This document shows positions 37,192-46,537 of a stretch of DNA of 64,000 nucleotides, piece by piece. Within the stretch, counting starts at the first letter, position 1. Every line of letters starts with the position of its first letter. Made by a program: the position numbers and the translations under genes. The DNA comes from Salipiger thiooxidans. GTDB taxonomy: Bacteria > Pseudomonadota > Alphaproteobacteria > Rhodobacterales > Rhodobacteraceae. The notes beneath the pieces are model-generated. The model was not told the origin of the DNA, ran no database searches, and was given only the letters and a program-made list of their open reading frames with translations. The stretch covers positions 1-64,000 of the forward strand of contig NZ_FNAV01000017.1 in the NCBI RefSeq assembly GCF_900102075.1, given 5' to 3'.

Positions 37192-38051
37192 CCGGCCGGC
37201 TCGCCGAGGTCGAGGCCCGTATCGGCACGGTGCACAAGCTCGCCTCGGTGATCTCGGCGATGCGCGGCATCGCCGCCGCCCGGGTGCAGGAGGCGCAGCG
37301 CCACGCCGAGGGCATCCGCACCTACGCCGACACCATCGGCGCCGCCATCGGCGAGGCGATGCCGCTCCTTCCCGACCGCGACCCGCCGCCGCGCGGCACC
37401 GGGGCGGACGGGCGCGAGGGGCGCCGCGCGGTGATCCTGCTGGCCGCCGAGCAGGGCTTTGCCGGCACCTACAACGAACAGGTCTTCGACGCCGCGACCC
37501 CGCTGCTGGACGGGCCCCACGATCTCTACATCGCCGGTGACCGCGGCCTGCTGGTGGCCTCGGAGCGCGGCCTGCCGGTGGCCTGGTCCGGCGCCATGAT
37601 CGCCCACCCGGCGCAGGCGGCGACGCTGGCCACCCGGCTGGCGGATGTGGTCTTCGAGGCGCTGGCCCGGGCGCAGGTCACCGCCGTCTCGGTGGTGCAC
37701 GCAGCGCCGGGCACCGCGGGCGGCGCCATGCAGGTGCTGGTGCGCAGCCTCGTGCCCTTCGACTACGACCGCTTCCCGCCGCCGCCGAACGCCGCTCCGC
37801 CCGAGACCACGCTGCCCGCCGCCGACCTGCTGTCGCGGCTCGCCGAGGAATACGTCTTCGCCGAGCTGACCGAGGCCGCGATGCTGTCCTTCGCAGCCGA
37901 GAACGCCGCCCGGATGCGCGCCATGATCGCCGCCCACGACAACGTCACGGGCTCGCTCGAGAGCCTCGGTTCCGAGGCCCGCCGACTGCGTCAGGAGGGC
38001 ATCACCGACGAGATCATCGAGCTTGCGACCGGCCGGCAGGCGACGCGCTAG
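37188..38051 (+). CDS. atpG: N-ATPase subunit gamma
   Basis: 287 residues from the ATG at 37188, overlapping the atpA stop; longer open-frame starts inside atpA are rejected. The N-terminal helix [20 protein letters not shown] and C-terminal helix [20 protein letters not shown] form the gamma coiled coil. The middle [17 protein letters not shown] corresponds to the gamma Rossmann-like domain. The sequence is divergent from housekeeping gamma, as usual for N-ATPases. It is the last gene of the operon. No obvious terminator was seen in the 73 bases that follow. Confidence 0.9.
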   Translation: MTGRLAEVEARIGTVHKLASVISAMRGIAAARVQEAQRHAEGIRTYADTIGAAIGEAMPLLPDRDPPPRGTGADGREGRRAVILLAAEQGFAGTYNEQVFDAATPLLDGPHDLYIAGDRGLLVASERGLPVAWSGAMIAHPAQAATLATRLADVVFEALARAQVTAVSVVHAAPGTAGGAMQVLVRSLVPFDYDRFPPPPNAAPPETTLPAADLLSRLAEEYVFAELTEAAMLSFAAENAARMRAMIAAHDNVTGSLESLGSEARRLRQEGITDEIIELATGRQATR

Positions 38052-38124
38052 TGCGTCGCCGTGGCGCAAAGGAATAAGCTGTCTTCCCGCGCATGATCCT
38101 GTAAACTCCCCTAGGGAGGACGAC

Positions 38125-38745
38125 ATGCCATACACTTTCAAAAGGGGCCCCAGCGCCTTCGAGCCGCCAAGCCTTCACGAGATCCATCTCGAACAGGAAA
38201 ACAGGCGCTTGCAAGCCGATCTTCGTGCGTTCGTCGCGATCGCCGTGCAGCACGGGCTGCGCAACTATTGCGAGAATCGCCATCCTGATCTTCTGCAGGA
38301 ACTTGAAGATGGAATCGAACGCTCGGAGGAGCGGACAGAGATCAAATATGCGCGAATTCTTGCTGCCCTCACCAAGGTGCCGGGGCTGCATGCAGTGCGC
38401 GGCGACACCGAGGAACGCACCTACTACATGACCGCCGAGGAGAACGTCGCCTATGTCGAGCATTCGCTCAAGAACCGGCGTTTCATCCTGAGCGGGATCT
38501 GGGTGGCCCCCGCATGGCGCGGACAGGGCATTGCCCACCGCATCCTGCGGCGCCTGCTCGACGCCGCCGATGACGCCGAGATCGGCGTCGCGCTCTATCA
38601 CGAACCCTTCGGCGAGCCCGGGCTGCAGAAGGACGAGCTCGAGGCGTTCTACAGCCGCCACGGCTTCCACCGCCATGCCTCGGCCCCGGACGGTCTCTAC
38701 CGTTACCCGGGCAGTCCGCTCGACATGCACCTGCGCCCCGACTGA
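38125..38745 (+). CDS. GNAT-family N-acetyltransferase-like protein
   Basis: 206 residues from the ATG at 38125, preceded by AGGGAGGA. The N-terminal third is helical and charged (HLEQENRRLQADLRAFVAIA). The C-terminal half carries the GNAT acetyl-CoA signature VAPAWRGQGIAHRILRRLLD followed by FYSRHGFHRH. The acceptor is unknown. It stands between the N-ATPase operon and a ribbon-helix-helix gene, with no clear functional link. Confidence 0.78.
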   Translation: MPYTFKRGPSAFEPPSLHEIHLEQENRRLQADLRAFVAIAVQHGLRNYCENRHPDLLQELEDGIERSEERTEIKYARILAALTKVPGLHAVRGDTEERTYYMTAEENVAYVEHSLKNRRFILSGIWVAPAWRGQGIAHRILRRLLDAADDAEIGVALYHEPFGEPGLQKDELEAFYSRHGFHRHASAPDGLYRYPGSPLDMHLRPD

Positions 38746-38862
38746 TCCCACGATCCCGAACCGATCCCGCCGCGACGTCTCAGACCTAAGTCCATGGCGC
38801 CGCGGCAACGGAGCCGTGCTATACTGACCGGCCCAATTGTCAGGACAGGGAGCGGAAGGTCC

Positions 38863-39168
38863 ATGTGCCAAGTCTTCGCCGGGCAGGATCCGGCCCGTTA
38901 CGCCAGCACCACGCGCCGCCTGCGCCTCAACGGCCAGAGCACCAGCATCCGGCTCGAGAACGCCTTCTGGCACATCCTCGACCAGATCGCGGCGACCGAT
39001 GGCGTATCGACGCCCGCGTTCATCTCGAAACTCCATTCCGAAGTGCTCGAGACGCGCGGCGAGCCGGTGAACTTTACCTCGTTGCTACGCACCGCCTGCC
39101 TGATCCACGCCGGCCAGGCCGGGGTCGCCGACCACCAGGACGGCACCCTCGCCGTGGCCGCCGAGTAA
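38863..39168 (+). CDS. Ribbon-helix-helix domain protein
   Basis: 101 residues, start MCQVFAGQDPARY. The middle part TRRLRLNGQSTSIRLENAFW followed by HILDQIAATDGVSTPAFISKL is the ribbon-helix-helix fold found in a roseobacter/alphaproteobacterial family of small regulators (COG4321-like). It probably binds DNA as a dimer. No antitoxin partner or operon neighbour suggests its target. Confidence 0.75.
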   Translation: MCQVFAGQDPARYASTTRRLRLNGQSTSIRLENAFWHILDQIAATDGVSTPAFISKLHSEVLETRGEPVNFTSLLRTACLIHAGQAGVADHQDGTLAVAAE

Positions 39169-39275
39169 GCGAAAACGGTCACATAACGGGCATGTAGTAA
39201 ACCCCTACTACCCGCGCCGCCCGCGCCCCTGCCAACCTGACCGGACCAGGAACGATCCGACGCAGGAGGCTTACA

Positions 39276-39671
39276 GTGGCGAAGGCCATTCACAGCATGA
39301 TCCGCGTGCTCGACGAGGCACGCTCTCTCGAATTCTATCGCCGCGCCTTCGGGCTCGAGGTCGCCGACAGGCTCGACTTCCCCGATTTCACGCTCGTCTA
39401 CCTCAGCAATGACGAGAGCGGCTTCGAACTCGAACTCACCGTCAACAAGGACCGCACCGAGCCCTACGATCTGGGCGACGGCTACGGCCACCTCGCCGTT
39501 TCGGTCGGGGACCTTGCCGCCGAACACGCCCGCTTCGAGGCCGAGGGGCTGAACCCGCGCAAGCTGGTGGAATTCGCCCCCGCCGGCGAGGTGGTGGCGA
39601 AGTTCTTCTTCGTCGCGGATCCGGACGGTTACCAGATCGAGGTGCTGCAGCGCGCAGGGCGCTTCCAGTAA
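39276..39671 (+). CDS. Glyoxalase/VOC-family protein (lactoylglutathione lyase-like)
   Basis: 131 residues with a GTG start and a strong AGGAGG at 39264–39269. The betaalphabetabetabeta repeats of the VOC fold are visible: IHSMIRVLDEARSLEFYRRA with the first metal His, FELELTVN with the second (Glu), GYGHLAVSV with the third (His) and DPDGYQIEVLQ with the fourth (Glu). This H/E/H/E set matches glyoxalase I, which converts the hemithioacetal of methylglyoxal and glutathione to lactoylglutathione. It precedes the Tat/GMC dehydrogenase genes and may deal with reactive aldehydes there. Confidence 0.85.
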   Translation: MAKAIHSMIRVLDEARSLEFYRRAFGLEVADRLDFPDFTLVYLSNDESGFELELTVNKDRTEPYDLGDGYGHLAVSVGDLAAEHARFEAEGLNPRKLVEFAPAGEVVAKFFFVADPDGYQIEVLQRAGRFQ

Positions 39672-39725
39672 CTCGCACCCGGCGCCTTGGGAGGGACGCC
39701 GGTTTGTCTTGAAAGGGAGGACACC

Positions 39726-40247
39726 ATGACCAAGACAGCCACGCGCGGGATGACCCGCCGCCAACTGCTGACCCGTGCGAGCGCGGTCGGGGCGGGCTTC
39801 GTCGCAGGCTCGGGCTTCATCGCCGCGCCGGACGCCGCCTGGGCCTATGAGACGGGCAGCATCGAGCCCGCGGCCTTTGCGACGCTGGTGCAGATGGCCC
39901 GCGATATCTACCCCCACGACCGCATTCCCGACGAGAACTACGTCCTTGCCGTCAAGGGCTACGACACCCCCGAGGCCGCGCCCGCGATCATGGCCGGCAT
40001 CGCCGCGCTGGATGCCGCGGCGCAGGGCCACGGCTTTGCCTCCTACATCGAGACCGGCTGGGAACGGGATCGCGTCGACATCCTGCGCGCCATGGAGGAC
40101 AGCGTCTTCTTCCAGCAGATCCGCGGCGGACTCGTGACCGGGCTCTACAACCAGAAAGCGGTCTGGCCGATCTTCGGCTACGAGGGCGAGAGCTACTCCC
40201 AAGGCGGCTACATCGACCGCGGTTTCAACGACATCAACTGGCTCTGA
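39726..40247 (+). CDS. Tat-exported small subunit of a gluconate-2-dehydrogenase-like enzyme
   Basis: 173 residues from ATG 39726, preceded by AAGGGAGG. The Tat signal is MTRRQLLTRASAVGAGFVAG, with cleavage likely after AAWA. The mature part (FATLVQMARDIYPHDRIPDE, SYIETGWERDRVDILRAMED, GYEGESYSQGGYIDRGFND) resembles subunit 3 of gluconate 2-dehydrogenase. The twin-arginine signal would carry the folded FAD subunit encoded next (23 bases downstream) into the periplasm. No cytochrome c subunit follows. Confidence 0.82.
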   Translation: MTKTATRGMTRRQLLTRASAVGAGFVAGSGFIAAPDAAWAYETGSIEPAAFATLVQMARDIYPHDRIPDENYVLAVKGYDTPEAAPAIMAGIAALDAAAQGHGFASYIETGWERDRVDILRAMEDSVFFQQIRGGLVTGLYNQKAVWPIFGYEGESYSQGGYIDRGFNDINWL

Positions 40248-40270
40248 GCCGGCGCAGGGGAGGATAGATC

Positions 40271-41842
40271 ATGGCTGCACCTTTTGACATGGACGACGAC
40301 AGCGTCGTCGTCATCATCGGTACCGGCGCCGGCGGCGGCGTGCTCGCGAACGAACTGGCCCAGAAGGGCGTGAGCGTCGTGGCGCTCGAGGCGGGCGGGC
40401 GGTACCTGCCCGAGGACTACATCAACGACGAGTGGGAGAGCTTCGGCCAGCTGGCCTGGACCGACCCGCGCACCACATCCGGCGACTGGCGCGTCGCCAA
40501 GGACTTCAGCGGGCTGCCCGCGTGGATCGTCAAGGCGGTGGGCGGCACCACCACGCACTGGGCCGGCGCCTCGCTGCGCTTCCAGGAACACGAGTGGAAG
40601 GCGCGCACCACCTACGGCGCGGTGCAGGGCGCGAACCTGCTCGACTGGCCCATCGACGCCGCGGAAATGGAGCCGTGGTACGCGCTGGCCGAGACCAAGC
40701 TCGGCGTGACCCGTACCGAGGGCCGCCCCGGTCTGCCCGGCAACAACAACTACCTCGTGTTCGAGAAGGGCGCCAAGGCGCTCGGCTACACCGAGGTGCA
40801 CACCGGTCGGATGGCGATCAACTCGCAGGACTACGACGACCGCATGGCCTGCCAGCAGACCGGCTTCTGCTTCCAGGGCTGCAAGTGGGGCGCCAAGTGG
40901 TCGTCGGCCTACACCGACATCCCGCGCGGCGAGGCCACAGGCAACCTCGAGGTGCGCGACCGCAGCCACGTGGCGCGTATCCTGCACGACGACAGCGGCA
41001 AGGCCACGGGGGTCGAATACTACGACGCCGACGGCACCCTGCAGATGCAGAAGGCGCGCATCGTCTGCGTCGCCGGCAACTCGTTCGAGAGCCCGCGGCT
41101 GCTGCTCAACTCGGCCTCGTCGATGTTCCCGGACGGGCTGGCCAACAGCTCGGGACAGGTCGGGCGCAACTACATGCGGCACATGACCGGCTCGGTCTAC
41201 GCGACCTTCGACAAGCCGGTGCGCATGTGGCGCGGGACGACCATGGCCGGGATCATCCAGGACGAGGCCAGGCACGATCCGTCGCGCGGCTTCGTCGGCG
41301 GCTACGAGATGGAGACGCTGAGCCTCGGCATCCCGTTCATGGCGGCCTTCCTCGATCCGGGCGGCTGGGGACGCGAGTTCACCACCGCGCTCGACGCCTA
41401 CGAGAACATGGCCGGCATGTGGCTGGTGGGCGAGGACATGGCGCAGGAGACCAACCGCGTCACCCTCAACCACGACGTCACCGACCAGCACGGGCTGCCC
41501 GTGGCGAACGTGCATTTCGACGACCACCCCAATGACCGCGCCATGCGTGCCCATGCCTACAAGCAGGGCATCGCGATCTACGAGGCGGTGGGTGCCACGC
41601 GCACCTTCCCGACGCCGCCCTACCCGTCAACCCACAACCTCGGCACCAACCGGATGTCCGAGAACCCGCGGGACGGCGTGGTGAACCGCTGGGGTCAGAC
41701 CCACGACGTGCCGAACCTCTTCGTGTCGGACGGCTCGCAGTTCACCTCGGGCGCGGCCGAGAACCCGACGCTGACCATCGTGGCGCTGGCTATCCGGCAG
41801 GCCGACCACATCGCGGGCGAGATGTCGAAGCAGAACATCTGA
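40271..41842 (+). CDS. GMC oxidoreductase, FAD subunit of a periplasmic sugar/polyol dehydrogenase
   Basis: 523 residues without its own signal peptide. FAD motif VVIIGTGAGGGVLANELAQK; GGTTTHWAGASLRFQ; a Cys-rich segment CQQTGFCFQGCKWGAKWSS resembling the [3Fe-4S] cluster region of related gluconate/glucose dehydrogenase flavosubunits; and the active-site segment STHNLGTNRMS with His. It presumably travels to the periplasm with the Tat-tagged small subunit and feeds electrons to the respiratory chain. The usual dihaem or trihaem cytochrome partner is not encoded here. Substrate unknown. Confidence 0.87.
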   Translation: MAAPFDMDDDSVVVIIGTGAGGGVLANELAQKGVSVVALEAGGRYLPEDYINDEWESFGQLAWTDPRTTSGDWRVAKDFSGLPAWIVKAVGGTTTHWAGASLRFQEHEWKARTTYGAVQGANLLDWPIDAAEMEPWYALAETKLGVTRTEGRPGLPGNNNYLVFEKGAKALGYTEVHTGRMAINSQDYDDRMACQQTGFCFQGCKWGAKWSSAYTDIPRGEATGNLEVRDRSHVARILHDDSGKATGVEYYDADGTLQMQKARIVCVAGNSFESPRLLLNSASSMFPDGLANSSGQVGRNYMRHMTGSVYATFDKPVRMWRGTTMAGIIQDEARHDPSRGFVGGYEMETLSLGIPFMAAFLDPGGWGREFTTALDAYENMAGMWLVGEDMAQETNRVTLNHDVTDQHGLPVANVHFDDHPNDRAMRAHAYKQGIAIYEAVGATRTFPTPPYPSTHNLGTNRMSENPRDGVVNRWGQTHDVPNLFVSDGSQFTSGAAENPTLTIVALAIRQADHIAGEMSKQNI

Positions 41843-41865
41843 CCTCTGCGCCTGCCTGAAATCCC

Positions 41866-41894
41866 GGGGCCCCCGCCGTCGTAGCGGGGGCCCC
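41866..41894 (+). terminator. Strong stem-loop after the GMC gene
   Basis: GGGGCCCCCGC (41866–41876) and GCGGGGGCCCC (41884–41894) form a perfect 11-bp stem with a 7-base loop, 23 bases after the stop codon. The downstream T-tract is short (ATCCGTTTCC). Confidence 0.65.
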
Positions 41895-41994
41895 ATCCGT
41901 TTCCGGCACTCCATGGCGATTGTCAGACCGGCGGAAACCACGCATCCTGTGACGGCACCGCAAGGCCGTTCCATCACGGGAGGAGGAACCCACG

Positions 41995-42669
41995 ATGTCC
42001 GACGTCTTCCACGCAATCCGCCGTGCCGCCCTTGCCGGGGCGCTGGCGCTCATGGCAACGACCGCCCTCGCGCAGGAGCAGGTGACGGTCCGCTTCCCGC
42101 CCGGCAGTTCCGGCACCACGATCAACGGCACCATCACCGGCCGCGAGTACATCGACTACGTGCTCGACGTGGGCGCGGGCCAGACCATGATCGCGACGCT
42201 GCGGGTCACCGGCACCAACGGTCACGGCTCGGCCTTCTTCAACGTCCTGCCCGCCGGCAAGGATTACGACGGTCTCTACGTGGGCTCGATGGACGACGAC
42301 AGCACCGCCGAGGTGACATTCCCCACTGCCGGCAAATGGGCGATCCGGGTCTACCTGATGGGCAACGACAAGGACGCGGGCAAGACCGTGGGCTATGCCA
42401 TCGACGTACGCATCCCGCCGGGCAAGTCCGGCGCCGCAGGACAGGCGCCCGAGGCGCCCGTCGCGCGGGTGGCGGGGGTCGCGGCCAACGACCTGCTCAA
42501 CGTGCGCAGCGGGCCGGGCACCGAACACGGCGTCATCGGCGCGCTGGCGAATGGCGATCAGGTGAAGCGGCTGGGCTGCGAGAACCACGGCGGCTCGGAG
42601 TGGTGCATGATCGAGATGATGACCGACATGCACGAACGCGGCTGGGTGAACCGCCGCTACCTGCAGTAG
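41995..42669 (+). CDS. Exported SH3-domain protein
   Basis: 224 residues, ATG preceded by GGGAGGAGGAA. Signal peptide ALAGALALMATTALAQ. Residues about 28–140 form a beta-rich domain like the PPC/inhibitor type (YIDYVLDVGAGQTMIATLRV, GKWAIRVYLMG). The C-terminal bacterial SH3 domain reads LLNVRSGPGTEHGVIGALANG to GWVNRRYLQ. Such proteins bind cell-wall peptides or act as periplasmic scaffolds. Flanking genes give no stronger clue. Confidence 0.8.
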   Translation: MSDVFHAIRRAALAGALALMATTALAQEQVTVRFPPGSSGTTINGTITGREYIDYVLDVGAGQTMIATLRVTGTNGHGSAFFNVLPAGKDYDGLYVGSMDDDSTAEVTFPTAGKWAIRVYLMGNDKDAGKTVGYAIDVRIPPGKSGAAGQAPEAPVARVAGVAANDLLNVRSGPGTEHGVIGALANGDQVKRLGCENHGGSEWCMIEMMTDMHERGWVNRRYLQ

Positions 42670-42703
42670 CGGCGCCCTGCCCCGGACGTTTCAGACCTGC
42701 GGG

Positions 42704-43429
42704 TCAGCCCGCGGTCCGGCGCAGCTCCTGCCGCAACACCAGCCCGTAGGCGCCCGCGACCATCAGCGCCAGCGCGAACCATGTCAGCGCGTAGCTCAGG
42801 TGCGAGTTGCGGAAGGACACCACCGTGCGCCCGCCGCTCGGCCAGCTCCCCGGCGCGGTGGCTTCCTCGTCGACGAAATAGGGCGCCGCGTCACCGTAGC
42901 CGCGGGCCGAGGTGATCGAGCCGATGTCGCGGCGGTACCAGAGCCCGTTCTCGGGATCGTTGTCGCGCGAGAAGAGCCAGCCCTCGGATTCCGAGATCCG
43001 CAGCAGCCCGGTCACGGTGGTCTCGCCTTCGATGTGGTCGAAGTCGCCCTCGCCCGCCGCCACCAGCGGCACCAGCCCGCGGTTGACCATGACGATGGTG
43101 CCGTCGTCGCGCCGCAGCGGCGTCAGCACCCAATTGGCCGGGCCGATGTCGGAGGGCGTGTAGATCAGCACCTCGTCGTCGTTGAGGTATTCGCCCGTCA
43201 GGGTAACGCGGGTGTATTCGTCCTTGTCCCTTGTGATGGCGTCCCAGGCCTCGGGGCCCGGCGCGGGCACCGGCTCGGCGTGGATGCGGCTGTCGACGCG
43301 CTCGATCAGGTCGAGCTTCCACGACAGGCGCTTCACCTGCCAGACGCCGAGGCTGCCGAAGCCCGCGATGCCGATCGCGGCGATGAGTGTGACGATGATC
43401 AGGCGGGGCCAGCGGATGCTGCGGGACAT
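42704..43429 (-). CDS. SURF1-family protein (oxidase assembly)
   Basis: 241 residues with two membrane helices at the ends (LIIVTLIAAIGIAGFGSLGVWQ and LSYALTWFALALMVAGAYGL) flanking a periplasmic domain (TRVTLTGEYLNDDEVLIYTP, WVLTPLRRDDGTIVMVNRGL). SURF1 proteins help insert haem a or o into subunit I of haem-copper oxidases. It follows cyoD on the same strand, 68 bases downstream, so it likely serves the bo3-type oxidase. Confidence 0.92.
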   Translation of the reverse strand: MSRSIRWPRLIIVTLIAAIGIAGFGSLGVWQVKRLSWKLDLIERVDSRIHAEPVPAPGPEAWDAITRDKDEYTRVTLTGEYLNDDEVLIYTPSDIGPANWVLTPLRRDDGTIVMVNRGLVPLVAAGEGDFDHIEGETTVTGLLRISESEGWLFSRDNDPENGLWYRRDIGSITSARGYGDAAPYFVDEEATAPGSWPSGGRTVVSFRNSHLSYALTWFALALMVAGAYGLVLRQELRRTAG

Positions 43430-43453
43430 GTGTCTTGACCTTTGGAAACGCGC

Positions 43454-43473
43454 CGGGGCCCCGCAGGGCCCCG
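43454..43473. terminator. Stem-loop between cyoD and the SURF1 gene
   Basis: CGGGGCCC (43454–43461) and GGGCCCCG (43466–43473) form a perfect 8-bp stem with a 4-base loop. It lies in the 68-base gap, so it may reduce read-through from cyoABCD into the SURF1 gene or protect the mRNA end. No long T-run follows on the minus strand. Confidence 0.45.
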
Positions 43474-43497
43474 ACCGTAGTACTGCTGAGGCGGTGC

Positions 43498-43884
43498 TCA
43501 GCCCTGCTGGGACTGAAGGCTCCGCATCTGCTCCATATGACGGTCCATGTCGGGCATGGGCATCATGTTTTCGTTCATGTTGTGCATGACCCAGAGCGAG
43601 CCGGCCAGAACGATGACGAGGATGACCACCGAGAACACGCTGGCCAAGAGGGTCCAGCCTTCCTCGGAGGAGGAGTTGAGATGCAGGAAGTACACCAGGT
43701 GCACGATGATCTGCACGGCGCCCAGCCCCATGATGATGCCGACCAGAGCGGTACGGCTGAGGCCGGTGTCGACCATCACAAGGAAGAACGGGATGATGGT
43801 CAGGATCGCGGCAAGCGCGAAGCCGATCATCAGCTGGCCCATGGTGCCGTGACCGTGGCTTTCGGAGTGGCTGTGTGCGGACAT
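43498..43884 (-). CDS. cyoD: Cytochrome bo3 quinol oxidase subunit IV
   Basis: 128 residues with three membrane helices. Its His-rich N-terminus [17 protein letters not shown] and Met-rich C-terminal tail (MNENMMPMPDMDRHMEQM) are unusual. The central part (IIVHLVYFLHLNSSSEEGWT) is the CyoD/CoxF family motif. It supports assembly of CuB and haem in subunit I. The start overlaps the cyoC stop by one base. Confidence 0.93.
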   Translation of the reverse strand: MSAHSHSESHGHGTMGQLMIGFALAAILTIIPFFLVMVDTGLSRTALVGIIMGLGAVQIIVHLVYFLHLNSSSEEGWTLLASVFSVVILVIVLAGSLWVMHNMNENMMPMPDMDRHMEQMRSLQSQQG

Positions 43885-44543
43885 CAGATGAGCCTCACGA
43901 GATAGACAAAGGAAAAGACACCGATCCAGACCAGATCGAGGAAGTGCCAGAACATCGAGAGCGTGCCGAGACGGCGCATGTTCTCGCCGATCAGCCCGTG
44001 CATGCGGATCTGGACCATGAGCGTGACCAGCCAGATCAGGCCACCGGTGACGTGCAGGCCGTGGGTGCCGACGAGCGCGAAGAACGAAGACAGGAAGGCC
44101 GACCGGTCGGGACCGGCACCGATGTGGATCAGGTGGTTGAACTCGTAGATCTCCATGGCGATGAAGCCCGCGCCGAAGACCGCGGTCACGGCCAGCCACT
44201 TGAGCACGCCGTCACGGTCATCCTTGTCGGCACGCAGCATCGCCAGACCGAAGGTGATCGACGAGAACAGCAGCAGCGCTGTCTCGATCGCCACGAAGCC
44301 GGGCTCGAACAGGTCCTTCGGGGCGGGCCCGCCGGCATAGTTGCCGCCAAGCACCGCGTAGGTCGCGAACAGCGCCCCGAAGATGATGCAGTCGCTCATC
44401 AGGTAGATCCAGAACCCGATGGGAGTCGGGCTGGAGTGGGCGTGGGCGTCGTGATGCGCGTCGTTGTTGCGGGCGTGATGCATCGGTTCGTCCGCGAGCG
44501 GTTCGACGATCGACTTGTCCGCAGAGGAGGTCACGGTGCTCAT
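43884..44543 (-). CDS. cyoC: Cytochrome bo3 quinol oxidase subunit III
   Basis: 219 residues with five membrane helices. Family motifs include [40 protein letters not shown] and [21 protein letters not shown] His-rich N-terminal stretch ([15 protein letters not shown]) precedes the first helix. It overlaps the cyoB stop by 4 bases. Confidence 0.94.
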   Translation of the reverse strand: MSTVTSSADKSIVEPLADEPMHHARNNDAHHDAHAHSSPTPIGFWIYLMSDCIIFGALFATYAVLGGNYAGGPAPKDLFEPGFVAIETALLLFSSITFGLAMLRADKDDRDGVLKWLAVTAVFGAGFIAMEIYEFNHLIHIGAGPDRSAFLSSFFALVGTHGLHVTGGLIWLVTLMVQIRMHGLIGENMRRLGTLSMFWHFLDLVWIGVFSFVYLVRLI

Positions 44544-46537
44544 GCGGTGGCTCCTTTGGCTTCCGTGGCGGTCACGACATCCGAGGGGATGTAGTAGTCG
44601 CGGTTGTAGTTGAAGGTGTGGCCGATGCCGATCGCCAGCATGCCCACGAAGGACAGGATGGCGAGCCACCAGATGTACCAGACCATGGCGAAGCCGAAGA
44701 CGAGCGCCACCGCCGAGATCAGCACACCGGTCGCGGTGCCCTTCGGCATGTGGATGGGCGCGTACTTGCCCGACCATTTGAAGCCGGTCTTCTTCATGTG
44801 CCAGAACGCTTCGCGACCCACGACCTCGATGTCCTCGGGGAAGTTGTAGGGGGCCGGCGGCGACTGGGTGGCCCACTCGAGCGTGCGTGCATCCCACGGG
44901 TCACTGCCCACGGCCAGCGCCTTGCGGTCGCGGATCGAGACGTAGAACCCGATGAAGGTGCTGGCGATGCCGAGCGCGATCAGCACGGCGCCGAAGGCGG
45001 CGACGATGAAGTAGGGCTGCCATGCGGCGTCGGGGTACATGTTCATGCGGCGGGTGACGCCCATGAGACCCAGCGCGTAGAGCGGCATGAAGGCGAAGTA
45101 GAAGCCGACGAACCAGAACCAGAAGCTGCGCTTGCCCCAGGTGTCGTTCAGCTTGAAGCCGAAGACCTTGGGCCACCAGTAGGTAACGCCCGCGTAGATC
45201 GCGAAGACCACGCCGCCGATGATGACGTTATGGAAGTGGGCGATCAGGAACAGCGTGTTGTGCAGCTGGAAGTCGACCGGCGGAACCGCGAGCAGGACGC
45301 CCGTCATGCCACCGATGGTGAAAGTCACCAGGAAGCCGATGGTCCAGAGCATCGGCACCTCGAAGCGCACCCGGCCCTTGTACATGGTGAAGAGCCAGTT
45401 GAAGATCTTCACGCCCGTGGGGACCGCGATGATCATCGTGGCGATGCCGAAGAACGTGTTCACGTCCGCACCCGAGCCCATGGTGAAGAAGTGGTGCAGC
45501 CACACGATGAAGCTCAGGACCATGATGCAGGCGGTGGCCATGACCATGGTGCGGTAGCCGAAGATCGGCTTGCCCGAGAAGGTCGACACGATTTCCGAGA
45601 TGATGCCGAAGCAGGGGATGATGAGGATGTAGACCTCGGGATGGCCCCAGATCCAGATCAGGTTCACGTACATCATGGCGTTGCCGCCGAAGTCGTTGGT
45701 GAAGAACCGGAAGTCCAGGTAGCGGTCGAGGGTCAGCAGCGCGAGGGTGGCCGTCAGCACCGGGAAGGCCGCGACGATCAGCACGTTGGTGATCAGCGAG
45801 GTCCACGAGAAGATCGGCATGTCCATGAGCTTCATGCCCGGGGCGCGCATCTTGAGCATCGTCGCGATCAGGTTGATGCCCGACAGCGTGGTGCCGACAC
45901 CGGCGATCTGCAGCGCCCAGAGATAGTAGTCCATCCCCGGTCCGTGGCTGTAGTTCGCCCCCGACAGCGGCGGGAAGGCCAGCCAGCCGACGCGTGCGAA
46001 TTCACCGATGAACAGCGAGATATTCACCAGCAGCGCGCCGGACACGGTCATCCAGAAGCTGAAGTTGTTGAGGAACGGGAAGGCCACGTCGCGGGCGCCG
46101 ATCTGCAGCGGCATGACATAGTTCATCACGCCGGTGACGAAGGGCATCGCCACGAAGAAGATCATGATGACCCCGTGCGCGGTGAAGACCTGGTCGTAGT
46201 GGTGCGGCGGCAGGTAGCCCTCGGACCCGCCGGCGGCCATGGCCTGCTGGGCGCGCATCATCAGCGCGTCGGCAAAGCCGCGCACCATCATGATGAAGCC
46301 CAGGATCATGTACATGATGCCGATCTTCTTGTGGTCGACCGAGGTGACCCAGTCGTTCCAGAGCGGCGCCCAGAGCTTGAAGTAGGTCATCAGCGCCAGC
46401 ACGGCGATGCCGCCCAGCACGATGGCCGAGAAGGTGCCGACCAGGATCGGCTCGTGGTAGGGGATCCAGTCGAGCGTCAGCCGGCCGAAGATCGGAGAGA
46501 TCGTCTCGACGATCTGAGTGGTGGGTTCGCTTGCCAT
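44540..46537 (-). CDS. cyoB: Cytochrome bo3 quinol oxidase subunit I
   Basis: 665 residues. Ubiquinol-site residues known from E. coli are conserved: the R/D pair in [11 protein letters not shown] and H/Q in [10 protein letters not shown]. The haem-copper centre shows [15 protein letters not shown] (cross-linked His/Tyr) and the CuB His pair in [10 protein letters not shown]-channel and K-channel segments are typical. It reduces O2 to water with ubiquinol and pumps protons. It starts at the stop codon of cyoA (one-base overlap). Confidence 0.96.
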   Translation of the reverse strand: MASEPTTQIVETISPIFGRLTLDWIPYHEPILVGTFSAIVLGGIAVLALMTYFKLWAPLWNDWVTSVDHKKIGIMYMILGFIMMVRGFADALMMRAQQAMAAGGSEGYLPPHHYDQVFTAHGVIMIFFVAMPFVTGVMNYVMPLQIGARDVAFPFLNNFSFWMTVSGALLVNISLFIGEFARVGWLAFPPLSGANYSHGPGMDYYLWALQIAGVGTTLSGINLIATMLKMRAPGMKLMDMPIFSWTSLITNVLIVAAFPVLTATLALLTLDRYLDFRFFTNDFGGNAMMYVNLIWIWGHPEVYILIIPCFGIISEIVSTFSGKPIFGYRTMVMATACIMVLSFIVWLHHFFTMGSGADVNTFFGIATMIIAVPTGVKIFNWLFTMYKGRVRFEVPMLWTIGFLVTFTIGGMTGVLLAVPPVDFQLHNTLFLIAHFHNVIIGGVVFAIYAGVTYWWPKVFGFKLNDTWGKRSFWFWFVGFYFAFMPLYALGLMGVTRRMNMYPDAAWQPYFIVAAFGAVLIALGIASTFIGFYVSIRDRKALAVGSDPWDARTLEWATQSPPAPYNFPEDIEVVGREAFWHMKKTGFKWSGKYAPIHMPKGTATGVLISAVALVFGFAMVWYIWWLAILSFVGMLAIGIGHTFNYNRDYYIPSDVVTATEAKGATA

